6,209 bases of DNA from Flavobacteriales bacterium (GCA_015660615.1 DQKQ01000164.1:1-6209), one strand, 5' to 3'. Shown: positions 1-6,209, counted from the first letter of the stretch. The notes: generated from the letters alone by a model not told the origin. Program-made: numbers and translations.

Positions 1-513
1 ACTTTTAGAGCGGCAGCCGTAGATCAATTGAAAATTTGGGGTGATCGAGTTGGGGTGCCAGTTATTTCTCAAGGTATGGGCGCAGACCCTGCAGCAGTGG
101 CGTACGATACTCTGGAGTCAGCAAAAGCGAATGATATTGATGTTGTGATTGTTGACACGGCAGGACGTCTGCATAATAAGGTTGGACTTATGTCTGAACT
201 GACGAAAATTAAGACGGTTATGGATAAGATAGTTCCTGGTGCGCCTCATGAGGTTTGGTTAGTTATAGATGGTTCAACAGGCCAAAACGCACTTGTTCAA
301 GCCATACAATTTTCTAAAGCCACAGATATTACAGGTCTAATTTTAACTAAATTAGATGGAACTGCAAAAGGCGGAGCTGTGCTTGCGGTCTGTGATCAGA
401 TTAAAATTCCAGTACACTACATAGGAGTAGGAGAGAAGATGGAGAATCTACAGGATTTTCATCCATTAGAATTTATTGATTCTTTACTACCCGAATCTTT
501 AGACGAGAAATAA
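1..513 (+). CDS. ftsY: Signal recognition particle receptor FtsY, 3' part (5' end outside window)
   Basis: FtsY is the membrane-associated SRP receptor GTPase. It docks SRP-ribosome complexes at the inner membrane and pairs with the GTPase Ffh. Only the last 170 residues are here; the frame is open from base 1, so the gene begins upstream. The fragment opens with TFRAAA, the conserved SRP-GTPase motif that normally follows the P-loop region by a short distance. DTAGR (G3) is at fragment residues 52-56, and TKLDGTAKGG (G4 plus the following conserved segment) is at 116-125. A closing VGE element precedes the C-terminal FHPLEFIDSLL stretch. VWGDR-like and APHEV segments match FtsY rather than Ffh, and there is no methionine-rich M domain after the GTPase, which excludes Ffh. 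The ATG-like start at base 28 (a TTG codon) lies inside the conserved domain and is not a real start. rimO follows after 15 bp, probably in the same transcript. Confidence 0.95.
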   Translation, partial: TFRAAAVDQLKIWGDRVGVPVISQGMGADPAAVAYDTLESAKANDIDVVIVDTAGRLHNKVGLMSELTKIKTVMDKIVPGAPHEVWLVIDGSTGQNALVQAIQFSKATDITGLILTKLDGTAKGGAVLAVCDQIKIPVHYIGVGEKMENLQDFHPLEFIDSLLPESLDEK

Positions 514-528
514 TCATACAAGTTCAGA

Positions 529-1845
529 ATGAGAGCTAGGTCATCAAATCCAAGAAAAGTAAATGTTGTAACGTTAGGTTGCGCAAAGAATATGTATGAT
601 TCTGAGCAGCTTATGACCCAGCTTAAAGCAAATGATTTTGAGGTTGAGCACGAGGCTAGTAAAGATGATTTCGGAATAGTAGTGATAAACACATGTGGTT
701 TTATTGAGTCTGCAAAACAAGAGAGTATAGATATGATTTTGCGTTTTGCTGATGCAAAAAAAGAAGGTTCAGTTGAAAAAGTATATGTTACGGGATGTCT
801 CTCTCAACGATACGCAGACGAATTGGCAGATGGGATTCCTGAGGTTGACGCTTGGTTTGGCACCCGTGACCTTCCACGTCTTTTAAAAACCCTTCGTGCA
901 GATTATAAGAAAGAACTAGTTGGGGAGAGATTGCTGACTACTCCAGCTCACTATGCCTATCTGAAAATAGCTGAGGGTTGTGATCGTCCTTGTGCTTTTT
1001 GTGCAATACCACTCATGCGAGGTAAGCACGTTTCAACTCCCATCGAAGAGATTGTAAAGTCTGCTGAAGCACTTGCAGCTCAAGGAGTACGTGAATTAAT
1101 ACTTATTGCTCAAGATTTAACTTACTACGGTCTTGATATATATAAGAAAAGACGTTTAGCTGACTTAATAAGTTCATTAGACAAAGTAGAAGGCATAGAA
1201 TGGATCAGGCTACACTATGCTTTTCCATCGGGATTTCCCATGGACGTCCTTAAAGTAATGGCTGAGTCTGACAAAGTCTGTAATTATTTAGATATGCCTC
1301 TACAACACTCAAGTGATTCTATTTTGAAGGCTATGCGTAGGGGTATTACTCAGGAGAAAACTGAAAAATTGCTTGCAGATATTCGAGAAACAGTTCCTGG
1401 AATTGCGATTAGAACTACTTTGATAGTTGGGTTTCCTGGAGAAACAGATGAAGATCATGCAAACCTTTTAGATTGGATGGGTCGCATGAAGTTTGAGAGG
1501 TTAGGGTGTTTCACATATTCTCATGAAGAAAATACCCATGCTTATAAACTAGAAGATGACGTTCCAGAGGAGCTGAAAAAGAAAAGGGTTGAGGAAGTTA
1601 TGGATCTTCAAGCTGGAATATCGGAAGAATTAAATCTCCGCTATCTTGGAAATGAATTTAAGGTATTAATAGACCGTTGTGAGGGTGGATTTTGGCTTGG
1701 GAGAACGGAATTTGATTCGCCAGATGTAGATAATGAAGTTAGAATTCCGGTATCTGATGATCTTCATTTGAGAATTGGAGATTTCGTTCAGGTTAAAATT
1801 ACGGGAGCGACCTCTTTCGATTTAGATGGAGAGGTAGTTAGTTAA
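529..1845 (+). CDS. rimO: Ribosomal protein S12 methylthiotransferase RimO
   Basis: A 438-residue radical-SAM enzyme that adds a methylthio group to the conserved aspartate of ribosomal protein S12 near the decoding centre, in the cytoplasm. The N-terminal methylthiotransferase domain has its three auxiliary-cluster cysteines at C18 (LGCAKN), C56 (NTCGF) and C90 (TGCLSQ). The radical-SAM cluster motif EGCDRPCAFC gives C151, C155 and C158 in the C-x3-C-x2-C pattern. PLMRGKH follows directly and is typical of RimO rather than the tRNA enzyme MiaB. A C-terminal TRAM-like region (about 375-438) ends in a basic/hydrophobic beta-rich tail. Length is normal for the family and all six cysteines are present, so the enzyme should be active. 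The chosen ATG places a short basic leader before the VVTLGC strand, as in relatives. No Shine-Dalgarno is visible, as expected in Bacteroidota. It sits 15 bp after ftsY and 4 bp before queE, indicating co-transcription. Confidence 0.96.
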   Translation: MRARSSNPRKVNVVTLGCAKNMYDSEQLMTQLKANDFEVEHEASKDDFGIVVINTCGFIESAKQESIDMILRFADAKKEGSVEKVYVTGCLSQRYADELADGIPEVDAWFGTRDLPRLLKTLRADYKKELVGERLLTTPAHYAYLKIAEGCDRPCAFCAIPLMRGKHVSTPIEEIVKSAEALAAQGVRELILIAQDLTYYGLDIYKKRRLADLISSLDKVEGIEWIRLHYAFPSGFPMDVLKVMAESDKVCNYLDMPLQHSSDSILKAMRRGITQEKTEKLLADIRETVPGIAIRTTLIVGFPGETDEDHANLLDWMGRMKFERLGCFTYSHEENTHAYKLEDDVPEELKKKRVEEVMDLQAGISEELNLRYLGNEFKVLIDRCEGGFWLGRTEFDSPDVDNEVRIPVSDDLHLRIGDFVQVKITGATSFDLDGEVVS

Positions 1846-1849
1846 TAAT

Positions 1850-2464
1850 ATGGCAGAACTTACCACATACCCAGTAATGGAAGTCTTCCCCACTTTGCAA
1901 GGAGAGGGAAGGTATACAGGCTCTCCATCGTATTTTATAAGACTTGCCGGTTGTGATGTGGGGTGCTCATGGTGTGATGTAAAGGAAAGTTGGCAGGTAG
2001 AAGATCACCCACATCTAAAAGTCGACGAACTCGTTTTAGGAGCAAAAAACAGTGGCTTACCCATGGTAGTCGTGACAGGGGGAGAGCCTTGTATGTACAA
2101 CCTGGAGCCATTAACTACGGCTCTTAAAAAAGAGGGGTTAAAAATTCATCTTGAAACTTCTGGAGCGCACCCAATTTTAGGAGATTTTGATTGGATAACC
2201 TTATCGCCAAAAAAATTCAAAGCATGTCTACCAGATAGCTACTTAAAAGCAAATGAATTAAAGGTTGTAGTTGTCAATAAGCACGACCTTAAGTGGGCAA
2301 GAGAACAGGCGGTAAATGTAAAAGATGATACTCTTCTATATCTACAGCCTGAATGGGATAGAAAAGAACAAGTTCATGGTATTATTAAGGAATTTTTAGG
2401 CAGTGGAGAAGGTAGTGTTTGGTCTTTAAGTACGCAGACACATAAATATTTAGGGATACCTTAA
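1850..2464 (+). CDS. queE: 7-carboxy-7-deazaguanine synthase QueE
   Basis: A 204-residue radical-SAM enzyme converting 6-carboxy-5,6,7,8-tetrahydropterin to 7-carboxy-7-deazaguanine, an early step of preQ0/preQ1 and then queuosine synthesis for tRNA. The N-terminal PTLQGEG segment (residues 14-20) is a QueE hallmark. The cluster motif GCDVGCSWCD supplies C35, C39 and C42 (C-x3-C-x2-C). The SAM-binding GGEP motif is at 77-80, ETSG at 102-105 and SPKK at 119-122, all in the usual order. This is the compact form without the longer insertions of some relatives, and the CDVGC...CDVKESW stretch matches the Bacteroidota-type subgroup. The start lies 4 bp after the rimO stop; a purine-rich GGAGAGG around 1828-1834 inside rimO is rather far from the ATG to be a good ribosome binding site, so coupling to rimO translation is likely. 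The other queuosine genes (queC, queD, queF) are not in the window. Its stop codon overlaps the first repeat of the putative porin operator. Confidence 0.95.
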   Translation: MAELTTYPVMEVFPTLQGEGRYTGSPSYFIRLAGCDVGCSWCDVKESWQVEDHPHLKVDELVLGAKNSGLPMVVVTGGEPCMYNLEPLTTALKKEGLKIHLETSGAHPILGDFDWITLSPKKFKACLPDSYLKANELKVVVVNKHDLKWAREQAVNVKDDTLLYLQPEWDRKEQVHGIIKEFLGSGEGSVWSLSTQTHKYLGIP

Positions 2465-2488
2465 CGCTAACTTAACTTTATCTTAACA
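2460..2488 (+). promoter_or_regulatory. Putative Pho-box-like operator: three CTTAAC direct repeats at 11-bp period
   Basis: The hexamer CTTAAC occurs perfectly at 2460-2465, 2471-2476 and 2482-2487, with 5-bp spacers, so each copy lies on the same face of the helix one turn apart. The first copy overlaps the queE stop codon; the last ends 54 bp before the porin ATG. OmpR/PhoB-family response regulators bind head-to-tail repeats with an 11-bp period, and Pho boxes in Bacillus (TT-A-ACA-like) and cyanobacteria (CTTAACCT-like) closely resemble this hexamer. The adjacent gene encodes a phosphate-selective-porin-family protein, so activation by a PhoB/PhoP-type regulator under phosphate limitation is a sensible inference. 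The regulator is not in the window and binding is not shown. The repeat pattern itself is certain; its role is inferred. Confidence 0.7.
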
Positions 2489-2492
2489 TTCA

Positions 2493-2516
2493 CAAAAGAT
2501 TATATTTATTCTTTTG
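2493..2516. repeat. Perfect 7-bp inverted repeat in the porin leader
   Basis: CAAAAGA (2493-2499) and TCTTTTG (2510-2516) are exact reverse complements separated by a 10-base all-A/T spacer. It lies just after the three CTTAAC repeats and overlaps the best candidate core promoter of the porin gene. It could be a second operator for a dimeric regulator, with half-site centres about 17 bp apart, or the start of a leader hairpin. A terminator for the queE transcript is less likely: the stem has only two G-C pairs and no T-run follows it. The symmetry is certain, the function is not. Confidence 0.4.
2501..2516 (+). promoter_or_regulatory. Possible Bacteroidota-type -7 promoter region of the porin gene
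   Basis: Two overlapping candidates approach the Bacteroidota -7 consensus TAnnTTTG, each with one mismatch: TATATTTA (2501-2508) and TTCTTTTG (2509-2516). No TTTG-like -33 element is found at the expected distance upstream; that position is occupied by the CTTAAC repeats instead. This is what an activator-dependent promoter would look like. The transcript would have a 5' leader of about 20-35 bases that is almost wholly A/T and has no Shine-Dalgarno. The assignment rests on sequence resemblance only. Confidence 0.35.
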
Positions 2517-2541
2517 CATAAGTAATTTAAAAATAATTATT

Positions 2542-3687
2542 ATGAATAGATTTTTTGTTGTCCTAATTATCATGTGTTCTTCAGTATTCACTGATAATTT
2601 GTCAGCTCAAATAGCTCAGAATTCATCTACGATGAAATTTACTGGGAGAATTCAAAATCTTGGATTGGTTGAGATGCAGGGAGAGGAAGTTGAAACCAAT
2701 CTTCTGGTAAGAAGGGCTCGATTGAAGTTCGAAGGTGTTGCAATCAATCCTAAATTTCAATATAAAGTCGAGTTGGGGTTGACAAATAGGGATCACGGAA
2801 GTCCTATCCCTCAAACTAAGAATTCTGCAAGAATTATTCTCGATGCTGTAGTTAAATATGAAATAGCTGGAAATACACATTTGTGGTTTGGGCAGACAAA
2901 ACTTCCTGGAAATAGAGAACGTGTTATAAGCTCAGCTAAACTCCAATTTGTAGATAGATCTCTGTTGAACTCTAATTACAATATTGATCGAGACATGGGA
3001 GTACAACTACATCAAAAGTTTAATATTGGCAACATGAAAGCTAAAGCTATCGTTTCTATTTCTCAAGGGGAGGGAAGGAATATCACTACAGGAAATGACG
3101 GTGGATTTGATTATACTGGAAGAGTAGAACTTCTGCCATTGGGATCTTTTACAAGTAAGGGAGATTATTTCGGGTCTGATATTAAAAGAGAAGAGAAACC
3201 TAAATTATCTCTAGGATTATCTTATGATTATAATGATAACGCTTCTAGAGCAAGAGGAAATACAGGATCTTTTTTAAGCCAAACAAGAACATTGTCAACC
3301 ATTTTTGCCGATATGATGTTTAACTACAAGGGGTTCTCGGTTATGTCTGAGTATGCTATCAAATCATCTGATGGAAGTTCTGTTTTTATAGATGAAACGA
3401 ATGGTCTAGAGTATAATTTCATTACTGGATCTGCTTTGAATATTCAGGCTGGATATCTATTCCCAAGTGATTGGGAATTAGCTGCAAGATTTACTTCAGT
3501 TACTCCAGAATTAGTTGAACCAGAATATATACAAGCACAAAATGATGTTTCTATGTACACTTTAGGCATTTCCAAATATATCGACGGTCACAACCTGAAA
3601 GTACAGTCGGACTTTTCCATAATTATAGAAGAGGGAATGGAAGAATCTTACCTTGCTCGACTACAGTTCGAGTTGTCTTTCAACTAA
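2542..3687 (+). CDS. Outer-membrane porin of the phosphate-selective OprO/OprP family
   Basis: A 381-residue predicted outer-membrane beta-barrel of the Porin O/P family (OprP-like), expected to let phosphate or other small anions cross the outer membrane. Residues 1-22 form a signal peptide with a hydrophobic core and a SAQ site, cleaved probably before Q23. The early barrel carries the family signature VRRARLKFEG (56-65), followed by FQYKVELGL (72-80) and the FGQTKLPGNRERV segment (116-128), which is typical of Bacteroidota members. The rest alternates polar and hydrophobic residues as in beta-strands. The final strand is LQFELSFN, with phenylalanine next to last rather than last. Length is normal for the family. 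It stands alone: 77 bp after queE behind its own probable promoter and operator, and 15 bp from the end of a converging gene. The ATG is preceded by an A/T-only leader without Shine-Dalgarno. Phosphate as the substrate is inferred from family and operator; many members have no tested specificity. Confidence 0.85.
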   Translation: MNRFFVVLIIMCSSVFTDNLSAQIAQNSSTMKFTGRIQNLGLVEMQGEEVETNLLVRRARLKFEGVAINPKFQYKVELGLTNRDHGSPIPQTKNSARIILDAVVKYEIAGNTHLWFGQTKLPGNRERVISSAKLQFVDRSLLNSNYNIDRDMGVQLHQKFNIGNMKAKAIVSISQGEGRNITTGNDGGFDYTGRVELLPLGSFTSKGDYFGSDIKREEKPKLSLGLSYDYNDNASRARGNTGSFLSQTRTLSTIFADMMFNYKGFSVMSEYAIKSSDGSSVFIDETNGLEYNFITGSALNIQAGYLFPSDWELAARFTSVTPELVEPEYIQAQNDVSMYTLGISKYIDGHNLKVQSDFSIIIEEGMEESYLARLQFELSFN

Positions 3688-3692
3688 AATAT

Positions 3693-3709
3693 TTACTAGT
3701 GTCTAGTAA
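3693..3709. terminator. Small perfect hairpin between convergent genes, possible bidirectional terminator
   Basis: TTACTAG (3693-3699), loop TGT, CTAGTAA (3703-3709) form an exact 7-bp stem located six bases after the porin stop. The right arm contains the stop codon of the minus-strand gene (TAG read from 3705 to 3703) and its last codon. The stem has only two G-C pairs and no strong T-run follows on either strand (only ATTT/AAAT at 3689-3694), so as an intrinsic terminator it would be weak. Its placement at a convergent junction is the main support. Confidence 0.3.
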
Positions 3710-4335
3710 CGTATAACTTCGGCAGGTGGGGAGAGTTGAAATAACTCAACAAAACCTTTTGCATCAACAACAGTTCTTCCTTTTTCAATGTTGAAAGTAT
3801 TGGCGTGAGAGCCACTACGTCTAAAATCCTTATCTGTTAATATTGTAACAGAAGTAGCAACGACCAAGTAAGATATATCTCCGTATTTGATTGTCGCTTC
3901 AAGTGGCATACTTGTTCCAGGCCAACCTGCAGGTGCAGCTCCCAATGAAGGAGCACACCAGTTGTTTTTGCCACAGGAGACGCAGCGAATGCCAGCAATT
4001 TCTCTCTCTATAGCATCTTGACCAAACACTGAGTTCGTAGATGAGTCTGCCGACGCTTTAGGCATGGGGCCAGTTAGAGCGACCTGTGTTCCGAAAAAGG
4101 TAAATTGATTTACGCTTCCAATAGCTTCGCCTAAAAGGAGGAAGGATTGAGTTTTTCCACTTTCAGAGTGTTCCGTGATTTTGAATGAACCAGAATGTGA
4201 AATAACTTCGACTTCGGAAGGTGCGAATCCATTTTCGTGCGAAGGGATGCAGGAGAAGGATATTGAATATGAAGGGGTTTGGGCAGAAAGGTTTAATGCA
4301 AAACAAACAGCTATAAAAATGCAAATAGTTTTCAT
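3703..4335 (-). CDS. Exported protein of unknown function with C-x2-C-x5-C cluster
   Basis: A 210-residue protein that I do not recognise. Residues 1-18 form a clear signal peptide (K2, hydrophobic 4-16, then SAQ with cleavage probably before Q19), so it is periplasmic or secreted. There is no lipobox cysteine at the cleavage site and no later transmembrane segment, and no C-terminal sorting domain is apparent. The mature part has four cysteines: C29, then C118, C121 and C127 in GIRCVSCGKNNWCAPS, followed by a Pro/Gly-rich turn (AAPAGWPGTSMP, 133-144). The cluster could bind a metal or form disulfides; an export destination and four cysteines fit disulfides better. The flanks look beta-rich (for example YLVVATSVTIL, 156-166). 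The ATG lies 5 bp after the stop of the E1 dehydrogenase gene on the same strand, so it is probably co-transcribed with it, although its location gives no obvious metabolic link. No Shine-Dalgarno is visible. The open frame, signal peptide and tight spacing make it a real gene. Confidence 0.8.
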   Translation of the reverse strand: MKTICIFIAVCFALNLSAQTPSYSISFSCIPSHENGFAPSEVEVISHSGSFKITEHSESGKTQSFLLLGEAIGSVNQFTFFGTQVALTGPMPKASADSSTNSVFGQDAIEREIAGIRCVSCGKNNWCAPSLGAAPAGWPGTSMPLEATIKYGDISYLVVATSVTILTDKDFRRSGSHANTFNIEKGRTVVDAKGFVELFQLSPPAEVIRY

Positions 4336-4340
4336 ATAAC

Positions 4341-6209
4341 TTAGTAATCAAGTAGTTTACCTATGCGCTTGGCTACCTTGCCCACATTAGGAAGGTATGC
4401 CTTCTCCATGTTTTCATTCATGGGAACTGCCGGTAGATCCTCGCTACCAATCAGGTCAGGTGCAGCATCTAAATACTCGAAACACTCCTTTGCGATTCTG
4501 CCCGTAAGAGCTTGGGCAAAAGTGTTGTTTTCTGGTTCCTCCGTTAAAACGAGGCAGCGATTCGTTCGCTTTACGCTTTCAGAAATAGTATTGAAATCCA
4601 CAGGAACGATAGTTCTAAGGTCGATTATTTCAACTGCTCCAGGAAACTGTTTTGCCGATTCGAGAGCCCAATAAACGCCTCGTCCATATGTGATTAAAGA
4701 GCAAGAAGTTTCCTCGGTAGCTTTAGTTACAATTCGAGCTCTTCCTAGAGGTATCACATAATCTTCTGATGGTTCTATGCACTTGGCAGATTCTGTGCCA
4801 GGAACTTTAGACCAGTATAAACCTTTATGCTCCAGCATGATAACTGGGTTAGGGTCGTAAAAAGCGGCTTTTAAAAGTCCTTTTAGATCTGCTCCGTTTG
4901 ATGGGTAAACTACTTTTATTCCTCGGATATTTGAAAGCACAGACTCCATAGATGAGCTGTGGTAGGGTCCTCCTGATCCATAAGCTCCAATGGGCACTCG
5001 TATAAGAGAGTGAACCGGCCATTGACCATTTGATAAGAAGTAGGATTTTGAGAGTTCTGAGAAGAGTTGGTTAAGACCTGGCCAAAGGTAGTCTGCGAAC
5101 TGTACCTCTACGATGGGTCTGAGTCCTGTGCAAGACATGCCTAATGTTGATCCGACAATGAACGCCTCTTGTATCGGAGTGTTAAATACCCTGTCTTCAC
5201 CGAATTTATCTCCAAGTTTTGCTGCTTCACGAAAAACGCCTCCCAAACGTTTCCCCACATCTTGACCGTAAAGTAGCGATTCTGGGTGCTTAGACATAAT
5301 TTCCTGCATAGCATGAAGCGCACAGTCAACCATTAGAGTCTCTTCTCCTCCTTCAGGTTCACGAGTACCTTTTTCCTCAGTAATGTCTGTAGGAGCAAAC
5401 CTATGGGCTAATAGATCTTCGAAGACAGGCTCTTCAGCATTGCGAGCTTTGTCAAAGGCTTCGTTTACTTCAGCATCTATCTCTGCTTTGAGAAGAGTAA
5501 TCTGAGAAGAGTCTAAGATATTTGAGTCCTGAAGATGCTTCTCAATACGTGGAAGTGGATCTCGCTGTTGAGCTTCTTCTAAGTCGTCACGATAGAATTC
5601 GCGTCTCACTCCTGATGTGTGGTGACCTAAAAGAGGGACGGTGGCGTGTATAAGGAACGGCCGACGTTCTTTCCGTACCGTATCAAAAACATCTTCCATA
5701 AGAGCCATGCAAGCGGGCAAATCTGTTCCGTCCACTTGACGTACCTCTATGGGAGGGAATCCTGCGGCCATTGTTGTGGCGTCTCCGAAACGTATTTCTC
5801 TTGCGTGAGCTGAGATGTCCCATTCGTTATCCTGTATAAGCCAGACAATAGGTAATTTCTTCAGTGCAGACATATAAAGCGCTTCACTTACCTCGCCTTC
5901 AGTAGTAGCAGCATCTCCTATAGAGCACATCACAACAGGTGCTTCGCCTATTTCGTGTGTGTCAAGGCCCAACTTTTCTCTGTGCTGAATTCCCATTGCT
6001 ACTCCCGCGGCAGGGATGGCTTGCATTCCAGTAGCTGAACTTTGGTGTGGTATTTTTGCGAGGTCATCTCGATTAAGTGACGGGTGGCTGTAGTACGTCC
6101 TTCCTCCAGAAAACGGATCGTCGCGTTTGGCGAAAAGTTGGAGCATAAGCTCCTCTGGCGTCAAGCCCATAGCAAGCAACATGCTGTCATCCCGATAATA
6201 GCAACTAAG
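4341..6209 (-). CDS. Fused alpha-beta E1 of a 2-oxoacid (probably branched-chain) dehydrogenase, N-terminus outside window
   Basis: Thiamine-diphosphate E1 of a 2-oxoacid dehydrogenase complex, decarboxylating a 2-oxoacid and passing the acyl group to the lipoyl E2 in the cytoplasm. Alpha and beta parts are fused in one chain. The frame stays open to base 6209, and the nine codons upstream of the first ATG (6182) encode a YYRDDS segment that is conserved in the family, so the gene starts beyond the window. Numbering from that ATG: FSGGR (24-28); the ThDP/Mg motif GDAATTEGE (89-97) to QDNEW (117-121), matching GDG...NN-type sites; HHTSG loop (187-191). A charged linker lies around 263-283. The beta part follows with YGQDVG (305-310), NTPIQEA holding the likely catalytic E339, YGSGGPYHSSS with H408, and DLRTIVPVD (521-529). 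Fused chains of this type are usual in Bacteroidota and commonly annotated as branched-chain E1, feeding branched fatty acid precursors; pyruvate cannot be excluded. E2 and E3 genes are not in the window. Confidence 0.92.
   Translation of the reverse strand, partial: LSCYYRDDSMLLAMGLTPEELMLQLFAKRDDPFSGGRTYYSHPSLNRDDLAKIPHQSSATGMQAIPAAGVAMGIQHREKLGLDTHEIGEAPVVMCSIGDAATTEGEVSEALYMSALKKLPIVWLIQDNEWDISAHAREIRFGDATTMAAGFPPIEVRQVDGTDLPACMALMEDVFDTVRKERRPFLIHATVPLLGHHTSGVRREFYRDDLEEAQQRDPLPRIEKHLQDSNILDSSQITLLKAEIDAEVNEAFDKARNAEEPVFEDLLAHRFAPTDITEEKGTREPEGGEETLMVDCALHAMQEIMSKHPESLLYGQDVGKRLGGVFREAAKLGDKFGEDRVFNTPIQEAFIVGSTLGMSCTGLRPIVEVQFADYLWPGLNQLFSELSKSYFLSNGQWPVHSLIRVPIGAYGSGGPYHSSSMESVLSNIRGIKVVYPSNGADLKGLLKAAFYDPNPVIMLEHKGLYWSKVPGTESAKCIEPSEDYVIPLGRARIVTKATEETSCSLITYGRGVYWALESAKQFPGAVEIIDLRTIVPVDFNTISESVKRTNRCLVLTEEPENNTFAQALTGRIAKECFEYLDAAPDLIGSEDLPAVPMNENMEKAYLPNVGKVAKRIGKLLDY

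Noticed and set aside
89..91. E1 residues 89-91 (counted in the protein from the ATG at 6182) read GDA instead of the textbook GDG of the ThDP motif, suggesting an impaired enzyme
   Set aside because: From memory of the family, fused Bacteroidota E1 chains commonly read GDA here, and the rest of the cofactor and catalytic residues are in place, so it is not evidence of inactivity.
28..513. Independent short gene beginning at the TTG at base 28
   Set aside because: The preceding in-frame codons encode TFRAAAVDQ of the SRP-GTPase domain, so it is the interior of ftsY.
1828..1836. Strong Shine-Dalgarno for queE at the end of rimO
   Set aside because: The purine-rich stretch is about 13 or more bases from the ATG and also encodes rimO residues; Bacteroidota genes generally do not rely on Shine-Dalgarno pairing.
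2493..2516. Intrinsic terminator for the ftsY-rimO-queE unit
   Set aside because: The stem is A/T-rich with a 10-base loop and no T-run after it; position over the porin promoter makes a regulatory role more plausible.
2623..2880. Minus-strand 85-residue open frame opposite the porin
   Set aside because: It is antisense to the conserved N-terminal barrel signature of the porin, with no start signal or domain.
4163..4351. Minus-strand 62-residue open frame overlapping the start of the secreted-protein gene
   Set aside because: It lies out of frame within the signal-peptide-bearing gene and the E1 3' end, with no recognisable protein features; the overlapping gene explains the sequence.
4363..4674. 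Plus-strand 103-residue open frame opposite the E1 gene
   Set aside because: It is antisense to the highly conserved C-terminal part of E1 and looks like a shadow with no domain of its own.
4341..6182. Complete E1 gene starting at the ATG at 6182
   Set aside because: The frame remains open to the window edge, and the codons upstream of this ATG encode a YYRDD segment conserved in E1 alpha, so the ATG is internal and the gene is truncated by the window.

Overview
The window looks like chromosomal DNA of a Bacteroidota bacterium, most likely a flavobacterium-like lineage. Four things point there. The genes almost all lack a Shine-Dalgarno sequence and have A/T-rich leaders. Exported proteins have signal peptides ending in the Bacteroidota-style SAQ. 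There is an OprO/OprP-type porin, and a fused alpha-beta E1 2-oxoacid dehydrogenase of the kind common in this phylum. The lineage is inferred from protein character only; no rRNA or tRNA gene is present.

Left part, plus strand (1-2464): the 3' end of ftsY (SRP receptor GTPase), then rimO (ribosomal protein S12 methylthiotransferase), then queE (7-carboxy-7-deazaguanine synthase). Gaps are 15 and 4 bp, so this reads as one transcription unit. Its theme is the translation machinery: targeting of nascent membrane proteins, modification of a ribosomal protein near the decoding centre, and an early step towards the queuosine base of tRNA. RimO and QueE are both radical-SAM iron-sulfur enzymes.

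Middle, plus strand (2460-3687): a short A/T-rich intergenic region, then a phosphate-selective-porin-family outer-membrane protein. The region contains three perfect CTTAAC hexamers at exactly 11-bp steps (2460, 2471, 2482). This is the geometry of a PhoB/PhoP-type Pho box. It is followed by a 7-bp inverted repeat overlapping a possible Bacteroidota -7 element. Together they suggest that the porin is phosphate-regulated and separate from the queE unit. This is the most interesting signal in the window.

Right part, minus strand (3703-6209): a large fused E1 (alpha+beta) thiamine-diphosphate 2-oxoacid dehydrogenase, probably the branched-chain type, whose N-terminus lies beyond the right edge. 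Five bases after its stop comes an unrecognised 210-residue exported protein with a C-x2-C-x5-C cysteine cluster. This pair converges on the porin gene, and a small perfect hairpin sits at the junction.

The window is gene-dense, with no stretch over 300 bases lacking a gene. I saw no mobile element, CRISPR array or RNA gene. I did not find a whole new multi-gene system; the candidates for novelty are the 11-bp-phased operator and the secreted cysteine-cluster protein.
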